A stretch of 64,000 bases of DNA from contig CM060986.1 in assembly GCA_030765065.1 (NCBI GenBank), positions 75,881,573-75,945,572 of the forward strand, given 5' to 3'. Below the pieces are notes generated by a model that saw only the letters and a list, made by a program, of their open reading frames with translations, made no database searches and had not been told where the DNA came from. The translations under genes and the position numbers were made by a program. Numbering within the stretch: the stretch's first letter is position 1; each line of letters opens with the position of its first letter. This document shows positions 13,196 through 26,371 of this stretch, one piece after another. The stretch is from Deroplatys truncata. Taxonomy: Eukaryota; Arthropoda; Insecta; Mantodea; Mantidae.

Positions 13196-13735
13196 TAAGC
13201 TTTTTACGTTGATTTTATTTATTTTTGCTTTAAAAATTAATAAACCGAGTCTGCTTTAGACTTGGCAGAGAATAGAATTGATTCTAATCAAAAGTTCTCC
13301 CGGTCCAGCCGTTACCTCTGGGTTGAGTTTGTAAGGATGAAACTAGTAGTTAAATGATATTTGTTGCTTGTCTCATGAAGAATATTTGTTGATGCCAAAA
13401 AACAAAATCATATACATTCTTGTTAAAAGAGATTTGAGTCTTCGATTAATTCGATGTGTTCAGATCAGTTCAAATAATTTCCCCATGCTCATTTTTACCA
13501 AACGGTCTGGATATTGAGTCCATATCTATTGACGTGCAAATGTTTGGATATATATTACAGATCTACTTCGGATCTTTCCCTCTCCCACCCATAATGCGTC
13601 CACCAATGCGGCTGTGTGTCTCCTTTTCTCAGTATTATAAATCCATTTTCCGATATAGTATGTGCTATTAAAGGACTTAAAGTAAGGATTGAGAAGGGAG
13701 GATTTTAGCACTGCTACCAAGACTAAGTCTATACC

Positions 13736-14000
13736 CTACTAAATCTTGGAAGGAAGGTATCAAGTGAGAGAGCAGAAGGGTGGCCAGATGTACAGCGGGG
13801 TCCCTAATGTTTTCAAATTGAGCATCAGCGGACATCCCTTCGACCCTCTGACAGATTCGGGCAGAAGGTTTTATGACAGTAAAGAAAAAGTTTTTCCTTG
13901 AAACACGTCAGTACATACGCCGCATATCATCCTCAATCGCGTCAAACCCTGCCACCCTGAAAGATGAAATGAAGTGAAATGAGAGGAAATGAGGGACTGG
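13736..14000 (-). mobile_element. SINE family 1, copy 3, 5'-truncated
   Basis: Read on the minus strand it matches the second half of the family. A tttcatctttcagggt segment (around 13960) is followed by the distal block aacattagggaccccgct (around 13800-13820) and the ccttccttcc segment. The tRNA-like head is absent, as expected for a 5'-truncated retroposed copy. The boundaries are approximate. Confidence 0.6.
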
Positions 14001-15542
14001 AAGTGGTAGTACATAATCTACCTGTTTTTCTCGACCAGGCATTCGTTCTATTGTACTCTAAATTTTTCTCCAATTCATTGCTTATATAATATTTTCTCAT
14101 AGAGCCTTTGAGTGTTAGTAAAAGCGTCACTTCAGCTGCTTTTATCTTACTACTTTATTTTTCCTTGACAGTCCTTGCTTCAGATCAATATTGTATTACT
14201 GGTGCTGCCATGGCTGAGTAGAATCTTGGTACGTTTCTAATCATATTTTATTTTTAAAGGTTCCTTAAGTTATTCTATAAACTTTTGTATTTTTTGTTCA
14301 TATCCGATCTTGTTTGTAAGTTAGTTAATAACTAAGATACTATGAGTAGAATACTTAAACTAAGATGCTATCCTCTAATATAGTTCAACTTCTAACTGGG
14401 TATGTTTTCTGAAATTTCATGATTTTTTAATTGATTTGAATGAAACTACAAATATGAAATCAAAATATACCGGTATAAAAGAGCATTTCTTTTGACTGTA
14501 CAAAAAGCAATAAAAGTTAACTTCGAAATAAAATTTAAATGAATTCAAATCTGAATCTAAAAAAGAATTAATTTAAAATTTTCATATATAAATAAAACAA
14601 TTTAAAAATCTTCACACAGTAAGAGTTAAATTGTATTACTAAATAAATGAATAAATGCTCGGAGTATAATAAATGTGTGTCTTCTCTTAGAATGCTCATG
14701 CGTTCCAAATTAAAGAAGATTTCTACTTTGTTATGAAGTACTCTATATACGGTAAAAGCCATGTAATATTCTTAAATGTCCGCTCTGCACTCCAGCTTCA
14801 ACGACTTCATATTAAATAAAACTCCTGTAGTATCCGAGTGTTATCCGAAAATGGAATTTTGTAGGGAGTATATGCGTCTGCACGCTCCAGCCAGAAAATT
14901 GGCAGTGGCTCGGAGTGTCGGGGCAATAAAATTTTAAATCCCGCCAGATTATCTGAATATCGCTGGCCATCTGCCCGCGGGGAAATCGCTTCCAGAGCAG
15001 CTGTGTTTGAAAGAAGGGCCCATATATGTCGCCAATATAACTGTTTAAAAGTGCGAGGCAAGGGTTTATACTGCCATGGGTAATTTCCTCACCATCTCAC
15101 GGGGTTTTTCTTTTTATGAACAGCTTGCTCAAACATTATTGGAAAACGAAGCAAACGTAGCTACGGTAGCATCCATTCTTTCTTACATTAGTTATTAGTA
15201 TTATCATCGTTGTTGCCACTTTTTACCTTGTTTGCATCCAGCATTCCAGAAAAAAAACAAAATTCCATTAAACATTTTTTTCAGAATTACATTTATTATT
15301 TTTATTATTTATTATTATTATTATTATTACTGTAATACTCATATAGGAATTTAAATATTTTGTTTCATTTTATAAAAATAATTTTGCATTTTAACGGCTT
15401 TAAATGAAGGGATTTTGACTGGTTTCCTTAAGTTGGAAAGATGTTTTGTATGTCACTCTTTTGGAATGTCTATACCACATACTACTTCGGGTTTATCTCT
15501 GCGCTTTTAAATATAATTTAGTTGGTCAGATTATCCTCAATA

Positions 15543-15877
15543 ATAATAATAATAATAATACCGTGGCACTACAGCCCATGAAGAGCATAGATCTGCCAAC
15601 CCTACTGCCGGTCTCACGCCCACGTTGGCACGCCAGAGGTCGGCGATCATTCAACCAATACGGGGAGGTAATGTGGTCAGCATCACGCATCCTCCAGCCA
15701 GAATGTTGGCCTCCGTGGCCAGGATTGCTGCCTAGCGCAGCTCCTCATTTTCCTCACGATGCTGGGTCTTATACCCGGAACTTAAAATTTGCACCCCATG
15801 AGTGAGATCAAACCCGGGCGCATTCTATGGCCGGGAACTAGAGCACCACGCTTTAGCCCACAGCGCTACGGCGCAGA
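15543..15877 (-). mobile_element. tRNA-like SINE with ATT-repeat tail
   Basis: A roughly 335-bp unit flanked by an exact 13-bp repeat, attatcctcaata, at 15530-15542 and 15878-15890. On the minus strand it begins with a tRNA-like head (gcgccgtagcgctgtgggct) with B-box-like gggtttgatct near 15810, and it ends in an ATT trinucleotide run (15543-15560) used as the 3' tail. The body differs from SINE family 1, so this is a separate family. Confidence 0.75.
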
Positions 15878-15999
15878 ATTATCCTCAATAGTTTACCAAA
15901 TTATTCATTTTATTTCAGTTAATAATGGTGCCAATACAAGTGAGCATTTTGACTAAGAAAACACACAGCTGCTTTGAAAATTAAAAGAATACTTATTTA

Positions 16000-16113
16000 T
16001 GCAACTAGTGAGATAGGCGCATTATTACCACTCGAATGTGTTTTACAAGAACGAGGCGTAAGCCAAGTTCGGTAATTACATGAGAGCGGTAATTATTCTT
16101 CGCACTAGTTGCA
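16000..16113. repeat. Short palindromic repeat
   Basis: tgcaactagtg (16000-16010) is the exact reverse complement of cactagttgca (16103-16113). Inside these, ggcgcattattacc and ggtaattattcttcgc also pair in part. This looks like a mini foldback element of 114 bp. No target duplication was identified. Confidence 0.55.
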
Positions 16114-19100
16114 CACAATATTTTTTCGCGATCATTTAATAATGATTACTTACAGTATCTGCATTCATGATACGATCGTTGATTTGTAAATAACAGTGTC
16201 ATCATTCAATAAACGTTGTAATACTTTGTGATGAAATGTAAACTAAACCTAGTTAATATTATTCTGTTGATCGTAGTAAAGTTGATCTACAAACAAAAGA
16301 ACTAATGTAATGACATTGATTTGTTTACGATAACAATAGATCTGATTATCTGGAATCAAGAAGAAGGGCTATTTTGTTTCTGAATAATGAATGATTATGA
16401 AGAAAGTATCCCTTATATATTGAAGTAGCAGCTTCGGCAGTTGTTGCATCGCTTTTGCCAAGCAAATCAAAGGTAAAATACGAAAAGGCACTTAGCGCTA
16501 TGCTCTTCTGTGTTCATTAAGCGAATGTTTTAATGGCGTGTAAAGGGATCTTCAGTAAACAAAGAAAATTGCTTTGAATATTTTAGTCGGAAAGATATTA
16601 ATGTAATAATTCAGAATTGTAAGGGAAATTCTACTTAATCATCTCGTATTCAATTATGCATTGTGTTATTAATGTATGTAATTAATATTGATGAATTTCT
16701 ACTTATAAATAGTTGGTATTCATTATTTTATTATAAGGAATTTGTTATAAATTTATGTAGTAATACCCAATATATTTTTTGGGGGGAGGCCTTTCTGTAA
16801 TCAAGGACCAATTAGCCTTTAAGATGTCCTATTTCTTGCTTGTTTTGGTGATTAATTAACGTCCTTTAACAGAGTAGGTCACATCGAGCACAATGTAGCG
16901 ATCCATCGTTACTGCAATAAATATACCCGCCCAAAAACTATTAACCATATAATTAATATATAAAATATATTAACACATCAGCCGAGATGCGTGCACGCGC
17001 ATTAAGTCGTCATTGATTCAAGTAATCCATAAGCCCTCAGTCTCAAATATTCGAAATAATACACCTAGAAGGTGGCTTGCAAAGTTGCAGGTACAGTCGA
17101 CTGCATGGAACTGTACCAATATAATGTTGATAAGGAAATACTAAACCACTTCTATCATGCCCAGGCCCCCACATCTCATCTGGTTCTACCACTCCACCTA
17201 ATGTTTGTCTTAACCCCCCTTTTCCTTCGCTCCTGCGTCTGAAACCGGTCTGTGTTCAGATTAATCTTTGAGTTCCAGACTTTTCACATCAAACCTATAC
17301 GAGACTGGTGGAGCTGGTGTGCTTCGTTGCGAAGCATGTCTTCTAGCCACTCAGGTGAAATGGTTCCGTACTCCCCCCCTTTCGCCGCTCACCTAGACCT
17401 GACCTTTGTTCATAGGCTAATGTGTGTGTGTCGAATTTTTATTTAAACCAATAAGATAATAGCTCACCCAGGGCTGGTGTGGAACACAGATAATAAGGAT
17501 ATTCTGCCAACATTAAATAAGAAAAAATACTATAGGAAACCTAAAACATTTGCATGTTTCCGTGACTCGTCTGTACTTTTAATTAAAATAGTACACTGTT
17601 TATAAGCGGCGATAGAGAAATAAAAGCAACATTTCATAAACTATGCACATGTATTTGATTTCTTCTAATTGGAATTTAATTAGATTGTTATGCTTTAAAG
17701 TTGAAGTGATGTTTGAAAGAGGCAATGTATGTCTTGCCAAGTATTTCTGGTGATGCGCTTGTAGCACTAAAATAATAATTCTTTGTGGGATAGGATTTTT
17801 TCCTCATAAATTCGTTATCTGACTTTATTGCCTTTAACACTTATAAGTCTGATAAATGTGTAATAAATAATACCCCAAATTGGCAGCATATAGTTTATTA
17901 TTGCGACACTATTGAAGCGAGAGTTAAATCTCTCCATTTAATTTTTATTCGTTATTAATAAAATAAAGCCAACTGGGAATTTGAAAAGGAAACATCTCTT
18001 GAAACTTTCAGTAATTGTATGTATTGTCATTCTAAGCAGAAGGATTTGGATTTATAAATCGAAAATAAACAACTGAAAATGAAACCTTCCGCGGAAAAGG
18101 AGGTAGAAGAATCTCCCACTAAGAACTTGCTTATTATGCTGGAGTCAGTTCAGCGTCAAATACATACCCTCGAGTATAAGTTATTTTAAAAACAAGATGA
18201 AAGAAATTGAGACGGATAAAGTAAGGGTGGCGGTGATTCTTCTCCAAGGATTCATAGCTTTGTTAGTGAAGAGAAGTTGTTTCCAGCTAAGCAAACCTCA
18301 CTTTTTCTATATGATTTTTCTTAGAGATTCCTGTATATTTGCTTCCAGCTGTGAATTAATAAGTATTTATACTGAATCCGGCAAAAATCAGTTAATCGTC
18401 GAGGTAGATAAAAATAATAAAACCGTTATTTCGAAGCGGTTGCGAGAATAGAAACGTTACAAAAAATAACCATTTCCAAATAACTGTCTCCCTTGAACTA
18501 GCAGAGCCATTCGAGTATTGGTTCCAAAAGCAATGCTATGATTGTAGAGAATACGCTGTTTTACAATATAAGATGTTAGACCTTAGAAACGTTCCTACTT
18601 TAGTGCTTCCAAGTTGCAATAGAGGACAACGCCCAATATAAATCGATCGGACCATCAGGCTCTTGAAAGCTCGATTCATTTGTGAAAAGCTACTACGGAG
18701 ATGTCGTTTTATGTCATCTTCATCATCTTCTTCTTGAGTGAAATTGATACAAGACTGCAGTTACTATGACATATGATTTCATTTAACATGAAACTTTGAC
18801 AAGAAATTATAAATGTGATGCATAAGCAATTTTGTTAACAGTGAGTTAGAAATTTTGCGCCTGCATGCCTGAAATTGAGAGAAGCGGGTAGGTGAGAATC
18901 GTCTTCAAATACGGAAAAACGCAAATTAGTCGAGTAACATAAACCAGAGCATATTGTTGTTACAAATATATGTAAATAGTAAATAATCATGAACGTACTT
19001 TACTGTTATTTTGGCACGGTTGTTTGGTATTCTTGGAACTGGAATGGTGGGAACTGTTAGTAAAAATAACCATTTCTCACAACTCTAACCGAAAATACAT

Positions 19101-19768
19101 ATCTTGTAGCAATAATTGTGCACTCAAAAAGCACATTACGGCATACAAAAATTGTTCAATCTAAATTGCTCTCTACACATCACCCTACGTCGAGACTCTA
19201 GTTTACGAAGGCCGCTCTTTATTGAATTACTCAACATTTTTTCCGCCATCCATAATATTCTATTACGTTTGTCAATGACAGCTAGCTTCTGGTGAAAGAT
19301 GGGACAAACGGTTGCTATCAAAATCATTTACAGGGCACTAATTTCAGTATTTGGGCAGATACCACATTGGGTAACCAAGAAGGTAAGGTAAGGTAACCTA
19401 AGTAAGATAAGATAACCAAGAAGGTTACCCTATGTGGTAAACCAAGAAACCCCTCTGGATGGTGGTGTTCACACTGCGCAGCTTCACAGGCAATCGGTTG
19501 CAGTGTTTGGGCAGCATTGATCATTGCAGAAAAGCATGAACTGGTGAACAGTTGGAAGAAACCCATCAACAGTAAAGGAGGTAAATTCAAGAAGAGTGAT
19601 GTAACGTCTCATCAGCGTAAACACCGTAAGCGCTATCGTCAGATAAGCAGAATCTTCTGAATGTTTCCCCTTCTCGAACGTTCTGGAACTCTGTGGAAAT
19701 TTCGAAAGGTTGTCTAATCGAGCATTTTCGAGAATGGAGTTGGTCGGTGAGTTAGTAAGCAAGATAGA

Positions 19769-20042
19769 GTCGTCCTCCGTAGTCTATAGGTACCATGCTA
19801 GCCTCTTGTTCCCGAGCTCGCGGGTTCAAACCCGGTGGAGGGCGATGGATATTTTTCGGGCTTGAAAATACTTCCTTCGGAAGGGAAGTAAAGCCAGTGA
19901 TCCCGTGTCGTAGATTTACGACACGTAAAAAAAACCCCAAGCCTGATAAAGAGACCTCTGAGCAAAATTGTCGGTCTTTCACGCCCAATATAGAATGGGA
20001 CGCTAAGGTCCATAGTTGTTAAAGAGCGTCCATAAATAAAAA
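19769..20042 (+). mobile_element. SINE family 2, copy 1
   Basis: A tRNA-like head (ctataggtaccatgctagcc, B box gggttcaaacccgg near 19822) is followed by a body of about 200 bp. The body aligns over its length with the copy at 59712: tcgggcttgaaaat, a ccttcggaagggaagtaaag segment, gtagatttacg, gagcaaaatt and a cataaataaaaac end. No target duplication was found. It is non-coding. Confidence 0.7.
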
Positions 20043-20280
20043 CGCGAGTGCGTTTCTGAGGAGACATAAAGTGCGTTCTACAAGCGAGTTTGTGACGACA
20101 GCTGTGACGTGCAGTGAGGGCTGTTTCCGCGAGATATCGGAGAAGTCTTGTGTTGACTCTCCAGAAGTCACAACATGATTACCACCTTTAGGAACTTCAA
20201 AAGAAAAATCTCTACCACAATATTTTTGCCGAGTATGAAGTGTGGAAGTGGTTGGCCATTGTTCGGTGCAACACATCCTG

Positions 20281-21150
20281 AAAAATCTGATGTGTTACAT
20301 TCACATGACTTCCTCTACCCTCTATAGTTTATTAGTGAGTACGCAAACTTTCTTACGAAAGCTTATTTTTCTATCCACTTCATTATAATCGAGATAAAAT
20401 TTTGCAGAAATAGCTACATTACATATTTCGTTATAGATAGAAAGAGATAGTCAAATGTTTAAAAACTGGACGCTATAAAATTGCATACCCTTTCTGTATA
20501 ATCACGAGAAACAGCTCAAAATCACAGAACTTGAAAATAATAACAAAAGCATTGAACAATTCTAACCATTAATAACGGTTAGCTCAGAAATGACTTATGC
20601 TACAAAAAAACTTATTTGAAGTAAATTGTGTGTTTTAAAGAGCTCTACATTTTTTGTCTAGCACATTCCCGTCTATCGCTTAACGTTTACTAGTTATAAA
20701 AGATAATACAAAATTCCTTCCGAATGAAGAGGACTTCATAACCTATTCCCAGAAAATTTCAATATATACGTGGTGTTTGTCATGTAAATATCTTTCACTT
20801 ACCTATGGTGTTTTAATCAAATCGTTAGTGCCATTTTTTAGAAAATAAAACATTTCGAATTCTTTTCCATGTAAAGGTTAGTTTGGGATAGGAGAGATTT
20901 TCTTGAAAATCCTCCTGAGCGATCTTTGGAAGATACTGAACCTAAATACCAAGTTTGGTATTTATATGACTTTTCATTTTTGAGTTACACTGTTCACAGG
21001 CACACATATACACACATACACGACATTTTCTAAAAGGTTTTTCATTTAGGGGCCTCAAAACGTGTATTTCCATTGGAAACTCAGTATCGATATTTGGGTG
21101 GAATGCAATACCTTCTATACCTACTACGTATGTGGTAGAGAAGTAAAAAA
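20281..21150 (-). mobile_element. Family A repeat, near full-length copy
   Basis: About 870 bp. The low-coordinate end reads aatctgatgtgttacattca, then catgacttcctctacc. The high-coordinate end holds ggtagagaagtaaaaaa next to cctactacgtatgtgg, the family hairpin. The internal CA/TG microsatellite is short here (about 21000-21025). The copy sits between the calbindin gene's SINE copies in antisense. It has no reading frame of any length, so it is non-autonomous. Confidence 0.8.
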
Positions 21151-22248
21151 CTATTCTAAGCGTTCTAAAGGATCTGCCACACGCGTGTTGCACGTATACA
21201 CAACTCAAGGAAGACTAAGGAGGATGAACCTTTCTATTCAACTATAAATTATGCCATTATGTGGGAAGGAGGATAAGGCTAAAATCGATATAGTACATCC
21301 CTCATACATATCTTGTCACACAATTTCCCATCAATCAAAGCTGTTTTCAGATTCTTTTTCAGTCAAGTCACTTAGATGTATGCATAAGATCTCGTGGGGG
21401 GGATTTGCACTTCAAAATCTCCATCAGGAAAGATAGCCTTTCACAGTATCTACCTTCGAATTGTGTAATATAAGTTTTTCTCATACTTTAATCATTTCGA
21501 TCATTTAAAGGTACCACTGCTGTAAAGCAAACATGTGCTGACCTTTGAAAAATGTTCTGTTCATTTTGTTCATCTTGTATAGTTATCAATTATTGAAAAG
21601 AAGCTAATGAAACTAACACTTTAAGCACCCTTTCTGGTTTTTCAATTCTCTCTTAATATTTTATTGCGATACAAGTGCGGTAAAGGCATCATTGGAGAAC
21701 GAGGTGGAGTTTGAAAATACGAGATGGAGTCGACACAGAGTATTTTATAGGCGTCAGATACAGGCAGGGTGTGCATCATAGTTTGGTCTCTCCTATGTGC
21801 AAGCAGTTACGTCAGGTAAAAATGGCAGAACTTTGAAGGGAAGGGGAAGGAAAACTTACGCTAACCTATACACTATGCACTCATTGGTTGCTGGAGAGCA
21901 ATTACCTCATACACTCCTCTCATCTCAATCAGCAGATATGGAATCTCTCCACTGCTTACTGCGCAACAGGTTTACACTGGCCACGGTATAACAAAGCACA
22001 TGTACACAGGTGTCCCAATATCGCCATCCGTTTCTTCAAGTTATACTCTGGATCCCTCGTAATATCGGATGCATTTAGCAGAGGTTGCAGGGGAATAAAA
22101 TACTAAACAACACAATTTCATATTCGAGTATTAAAGATGCGTTCTACAACAGATTTGCCTACCCCTTATGGTGTGAGTTGGTTTGTTTATTCAGAAAAAT
22201 TGTACGTGATTTTGAGACATGCCGTATAAGTTTGGATTGGATTGTGCA

Positions 22249-22780
22249 GCGGAGGTGATTCGGCACCGATCTAGGAATGAGGATAATGTACCGACACCCC
22301 GCGAGGCACCTCGGGAGAGAGTTGGTGAAGGGGGACATGGTGACCGGACCAGGAGTGACAGCTCAGCAGTGACAGGATCCCTACAGTTCCAGATTGAGGC
22401 ACCCAGGCTGTCGGACAGGTAGACCCCGCCCCACACAGGGTTCAACGCCGTCCCCCCATGGGACTGTCCTTATATCCTGACAACCAGACGAAGACCGAGG
22501 GACGGAGAAAGTTCACAGATAGCATCCTTTTTCCCTGCCACACTGCACCGAAATACGCCGACATTTCTAAACCTGAAATAAACCAAACGGAGTGAAGGAT
22601 GAATGAAATGGAACGAAATAAAGAGACAGAAATTTCGGGAGATTAAAGAAACCACTTCAGTATTCGCCTGACGACTGGGGAAAACCCCCGGAAAGCATGG
22701 GCCGGTCGCCGGGAATAGAACCTGGGACCTCCCCAATGCGGTCCGCAGACGTTACCGACCGAGCCATCCCGCTCGGTTAC
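22249..22780 (-). mobile_element. SINE family 1, copy 4, near full length
   Basis: On the minus strand it starts near 22780 with ccgagcgggatggctcggtc, the same tRNA-like head as copy 1 and the insertion at 45951. It is followed by a B-box-like gttctattccc and the body segment ending tttcagg. The distal block caatctggaactgtaggga lies near 22390. A possible 6-bp direct repeat, tgtgca, is at 22243-22248 and 22781-22786, which is too short to be decisive. The copy lies about 100 bp before a calbindin exon, within the intron's 3' end. Confidence 0.7.
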
Positions 22781-22873
22781 TGTGCAAGGTTACTTAGGAA
22801 ATATTCTAGATAACTCTGAAGCCTATAAATATGTTTCTGTCTTTAGTAAAATTTTTCTTTCTCACTTTTTCAG

Positions 22874-22957
22874 AATTTCCTACGAGACTTGCTGAAAGAA
22901 GCGAAGAAGATAAATGATGTGTCAGAAGATAAACTTATAGAGTACACGGATACCATG
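22874..22957 (+). CDS. Cbp53E: Calbindin-32 (Cbp53E), internal exon: exit helix of EF-hand 3 and linker
   Basis: An 84-nt exon reads 28 codons in one frame: NFLRDLLKEAKKIND, then VSEDKLIEYTDTM. I recognise this as the segment after the third calcium loop of Drosophila calbindin 53E, a six-EF-hand cytosolic calcium buffer of neurons and muscle; the match is from memory and was not searched. The acceptor is a long pyrimidine run ending in cag at 22871-22873 and the donor is ATG|gtaaga, so the exon is phase 0 at both ends. It holds no calcium loop itself. The preceding exon, which should end in the EF-3 loop, was not found upstream, so the intron before it exceeds 22.8 kb. A sister EF-hand protein such as calretinin or secretagogin is less likely given the close match. 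Confidence 0.93.
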
Positions 22958-25351
22958 GTAAGAAGTTTGTCATGTATTAAAATTAATGAAACTTTTAAGA
23001 ATATATTTTTCACCTTTAAAATGATAATATAATAAATTAATTATTAAAACACTCATGTTAGATACTGAAAAGATGATACGTTTTTTTCAGCTCTTAGTAA
23101 AGCTAGCTATACATACATCGTATTCTTGGACAATAAAATAGTAAAGCTCTGGATTTCTAAAGCAAAACTCATATATTGTTGTCTATTAAATTTGTTAAAG
23201 GTATTGGATCAGCTCAGTAGAGTGATTTCTGTAAAGAGCAATAATGGAGCACCCTCGACGCCAAGCGTACTGTGATAAATTTAGGAATAGCTTTTCCATC
23301 CGGATATAAAAGTCACAAATGCCCTTCTCCAGTGAATTTTTGAGATGCCTCGAGTTGTCCACTAGTCGTGAAACCTGCCCTCTTCTCCGCTGCTTAACTT
23401 GAATGCTACGAAGCAAGAAACTGTCAACATAGGTTAGCGCGCGCGAGCTCATTTTTAACCTTTTTAAACACGTGTTAATGAATGTGATGAAAATAATGCT
23501 CAAATAAGTCCGAAGCGGAGATAAGCTGAGAGTTAATCTACATTTATTTTCGAAAACTACGAAAATAACTTATCTAAACTAGGTTTAAATTTGGACCGTC
23601 TGGATTATTAGATAGACAGTACCCCACACCAGAGAGTTAGGCAGCATGCGACGGCAGAAAGTATTCTCTCTAGCAGTCAAATTAAGGGAAAGAAAATTAT
23701 AATTTTAATATGCAGAAAGAACAAACTATATTACAGTTTAAGTGTTCTGGAGTTTTTAAAGCTTTTTCATTTTTGGAATTTATCATTTTATTTAATTTCA
23801 CGTGTTTCAATCTTTTATAGTGTGGTTTCAAGCTTTTCTTCTGAAGTGCTGTGCTATCAGTCCCCTTTTATTTATTATTTTGATCCTCCTTGCTAAATAA
23901 CGTTATACAAAAAGGAGAGGATAATACATGCCAGGGATCGTAAGAAATTTAAAGCTTAGATACATTTCTACCACTGTATTTTTTGTAATGATGCACCAGG
24001 TATTGCATATTCTGAGCAAATCTTGGGGTTTCTTGAAGTACATATATTAAATGTGCATCTAATGTCTTATTGCATCAAACCAACATAACAATGCACTCAC
24101 AATTTGTTTAAGGATTTATACATATGCCTGGATACATTTAGCCCCCAATGTTCTATACACTAACCAGTTCAAGTCCTGTGCAGCCCAATTTAGTAATCTA
24201 ACATAATGAAAACAAATGCCCATTGCTGTCGGCATAACACGCCTAAAACTTTCGGTTGGATAGAAAATACATTCCGAAGAGGAGAGCTCTGAAATAAATC
24301 TGGAATATGTCCACGGCAATCATAAGACCAAATGTCTGTTACATGTTTAGAATGCCAGAGAGGAAATAAAATCAAAGAGGCGTAACACTCACCACAAGTC
24401 AAGACGAACTCGTCCTCAGCGAAGCTGGCTCAACTCGCCGCCTGAGAACTCGAGCCCCTAGACCCTACCGGTCAGCCTCCAAGACGAAACAAAAGCAAAA
24501 CGAGGCACAACCGACTCAACAGGAGGATGCAAAATTAACTTAACGGGAAGTTTAGAGCAAAGCAATACTATTGTGCCAAGGGAAAAATAATTGGCACATG
24601 TTTACAAAATTATTTTACTTGTATTTAGTAGAGCAAATACTTCGGTATAAAAATCCGGTATTATTAACACTTTTGCTGAACTTTCTCATTAATGCCTCAG
24701 TTCCTACGACTTCACAGATTTAATTCTGTCGTTTAAATATGTCCGCGACATTTTAAGGTAACATATTAAAAAATTACTCTACAAAATTACGTAAAATAAT
24801 TTTGTGCATACCACATAAAAAAAGCTTGAAAAACTGGTGTAATTTTAAAACATTATGAAAATAATAACATTGAAAACCTAAAAATACGCAAGAGAATATA
24901 AACTGCAATATTTTTGTAATTTCTGCAAGTTAAAAATGAGACGGTTATTAATTTGGCTGCTATATATTTTTTTAATGCAGACAAATGCTTTCTGGAGTTA
25001 CTGTAGTCTCTTATTGATACTTCCTCACGACGTTCTTTGCATGTAACAGTGGGGAAGCTGTGGGGTAGATGAAAGATAGGCAGCAGAGAAGGAAGGCTTT
25101 GCGACTTAAACTTTTTCTCCTCGGATGAAAGAGCCTCTCAAAGGAGCGCGTTTGATGGCGTGCAAGTAATGCTCAGAGTGACACGTCGCTCTATCATCGT
25201 TGCTCTTGACAAAAATAGCTCGACGGCTTCATTGAATGCATTCCGAAACACAATGCAGGTTTCACATATATCTTAGCTTGAATAAGTTCATCGCAAATAT
25301 TAAAACTGCAACTTATAAAGAAGAAAAAGTATAATTTGCAATTTCTTTCAG
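22958..25351 (+). other. Calbindin-32 intron, 2.4 kb
   Basis: It is bounded by a gtaaga donor and a tttctttcag acceptor, and the flanking exons are in phase. I see no gene, structured RNA or clear transposon copy inside it. Confidence 0.88.
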
Positions 25352-25407
25352 CTTCAAGTGTTTGATGCCAACAAAGATGGTCGACTACAGCTTTCAGAAA
25401 TGGCTAA
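25352..25407 (+). CDS. Cbp53E: Calbindin-32 (Cbp53E), internal exon: EF-hand 4 calcium loop
   Basis: A 56-nt exon continues directly from the exon ending at 22957 and encodes LQVFDANKDGRLQLSEMA plus two bases of the next codon. DANKDGRLQLSE is a complete 12-residue EF-hand loop: D at 1, N at 3, D at 5, G at 6, a hydrophobic residue at 8 and E at 12, so calcium binding should be kept. The acceptor is atttctttcag and the donor AA|gtaagt, which splits a lysine codon (AA in this exon, A in the next). The exon is very short but in register on both sides, which supports a real gene rather than a retrocopy. The 2.4-kb intron before it (22958-25351) is the shortest here. Confidence 0.93.
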
Positions 25408-25542
25408 GTAAGTTTAAATGTATTATTCTTTAGATAACTGCGGTAGTGTTCGTGTGTATGTGTGTGTTTGTAATAATAGTTATATGTAATAACTTATTTA
25501 TTTTTTATTAATTATGATTTTATTTAATTTATGCCTTGGCTG

Positions 25543-26300
25543 CGTCGGTTATATCTAGTAGAGCAAGTATCTCTTAACAAGGGTGGTACGGCTGCAGAAT
25601 AGTTTCGCACACTTTACACAAATTATAGTTTTAAATTCTCACTTCTTTATTACTTCTTCAAGGTATTGAATAATATATATCAAATAACAATTCACTGTAG
25701 TATTTACGTATGGAGCTGTAAGATATAACGTTCTATATGTGTGCTAACAAACTGCAGTGTACAGAGAATTTCTTAAGTTCTTTATTCGCGTTAAAAAAAT
25801 TAAAATCATACAAATACTTATCTCTGTGAATTTTAAATGAAATGTATTTTACGATTGTAGTAATTATCTGTTCTAACTACATTTTCTTTAAAGGTCAAAA
25901 TTTATCTTCTCCGCACTGCACTAATATTTCACATTTGTACACTCTGAGGCTACATCTACTGAACTGACTTGGCTTGGGTACGCTACCTCTTAGCGTCCAC
26001 AGCTTAAAATTTTAAATTTAACATTTCTATTTACTGATTGGCTAAGCCTACTCAAGTTTGATTTTCATTTGCGTTTTTCACCCACGTGACTATTTACAAA
26101 CGTTTTAGATGTTACATCAGTATTGTTCCATTGACTGTTGGTAGCCTTCCTTAGCTTTCTAACTTATTATTCTACCAAGGTTACAACTTATTGTTAGCCA
26201 ATCTCTGCTTTCCACTTTATGACACTGTTTGCTACAGAAAACAGCTTGCTTCTACCCTTACAGCTCCTACGTTTCTAAACTAAGAAATACATTCACATAA
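25543..26300 (-). mobile_element. LTR-like repeat, second copy, inverted
   Basis: It opens with tgccttggctgcgtc, followed by agtatctcttaacaaggg and a tttaaattctcacttcttta block, the reverse complement of the succession near 11980-12090. Both copies also contain gattggctaa further on. They are diverged from each other. The copy lies immediately upstream of the young LTR element at 26372 but is unrelated to it as far as I can see. Confidence 0.35.
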
Positions 26301-26371
26301 TATGTTACACATATACACAATAAACAAACATAATGCAATGGCTGTAAGATACACTTTATATACTGTAATAT

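Larger units (their letters stand above)
1..22873 (+). other. Calbindin-32 intron, 3' part (start outside window)
   Basis: No host coding exon was recognised here. The stretch is intronic if the preceding calbindin exon lies upstream, which is inferred from the missing EF-1 to EF-3 coding sequence. It carries the transposon copies listed separately. The sub-stretches 1-669, 3100-4100, 5640-6190, 6240-7680, 8190-10480, 13200-13730, 14000-15540, 16120-19768 and 21150-22240 are AT-rich sequence in which I see no gene, apart from short simple repeats such as the GA run at 9985-10015. Confidence 0.75.

Noticed and set aside
19370-19440. GTAAG/ATAAG-rich stretch with a repeated ccaagaagg
   Set aside because: It is a short local duplication with simple repeats. 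I could not link it to an element or gene.
19822-19836. Functional tRNA gene suggested by a B box
   Set aside because: No cloverleaf closes around it. The same head recurs with a SINE body at 59712, so it is a tRNA-derived SINE promoter. The same reasoning applies to the other B boxes.
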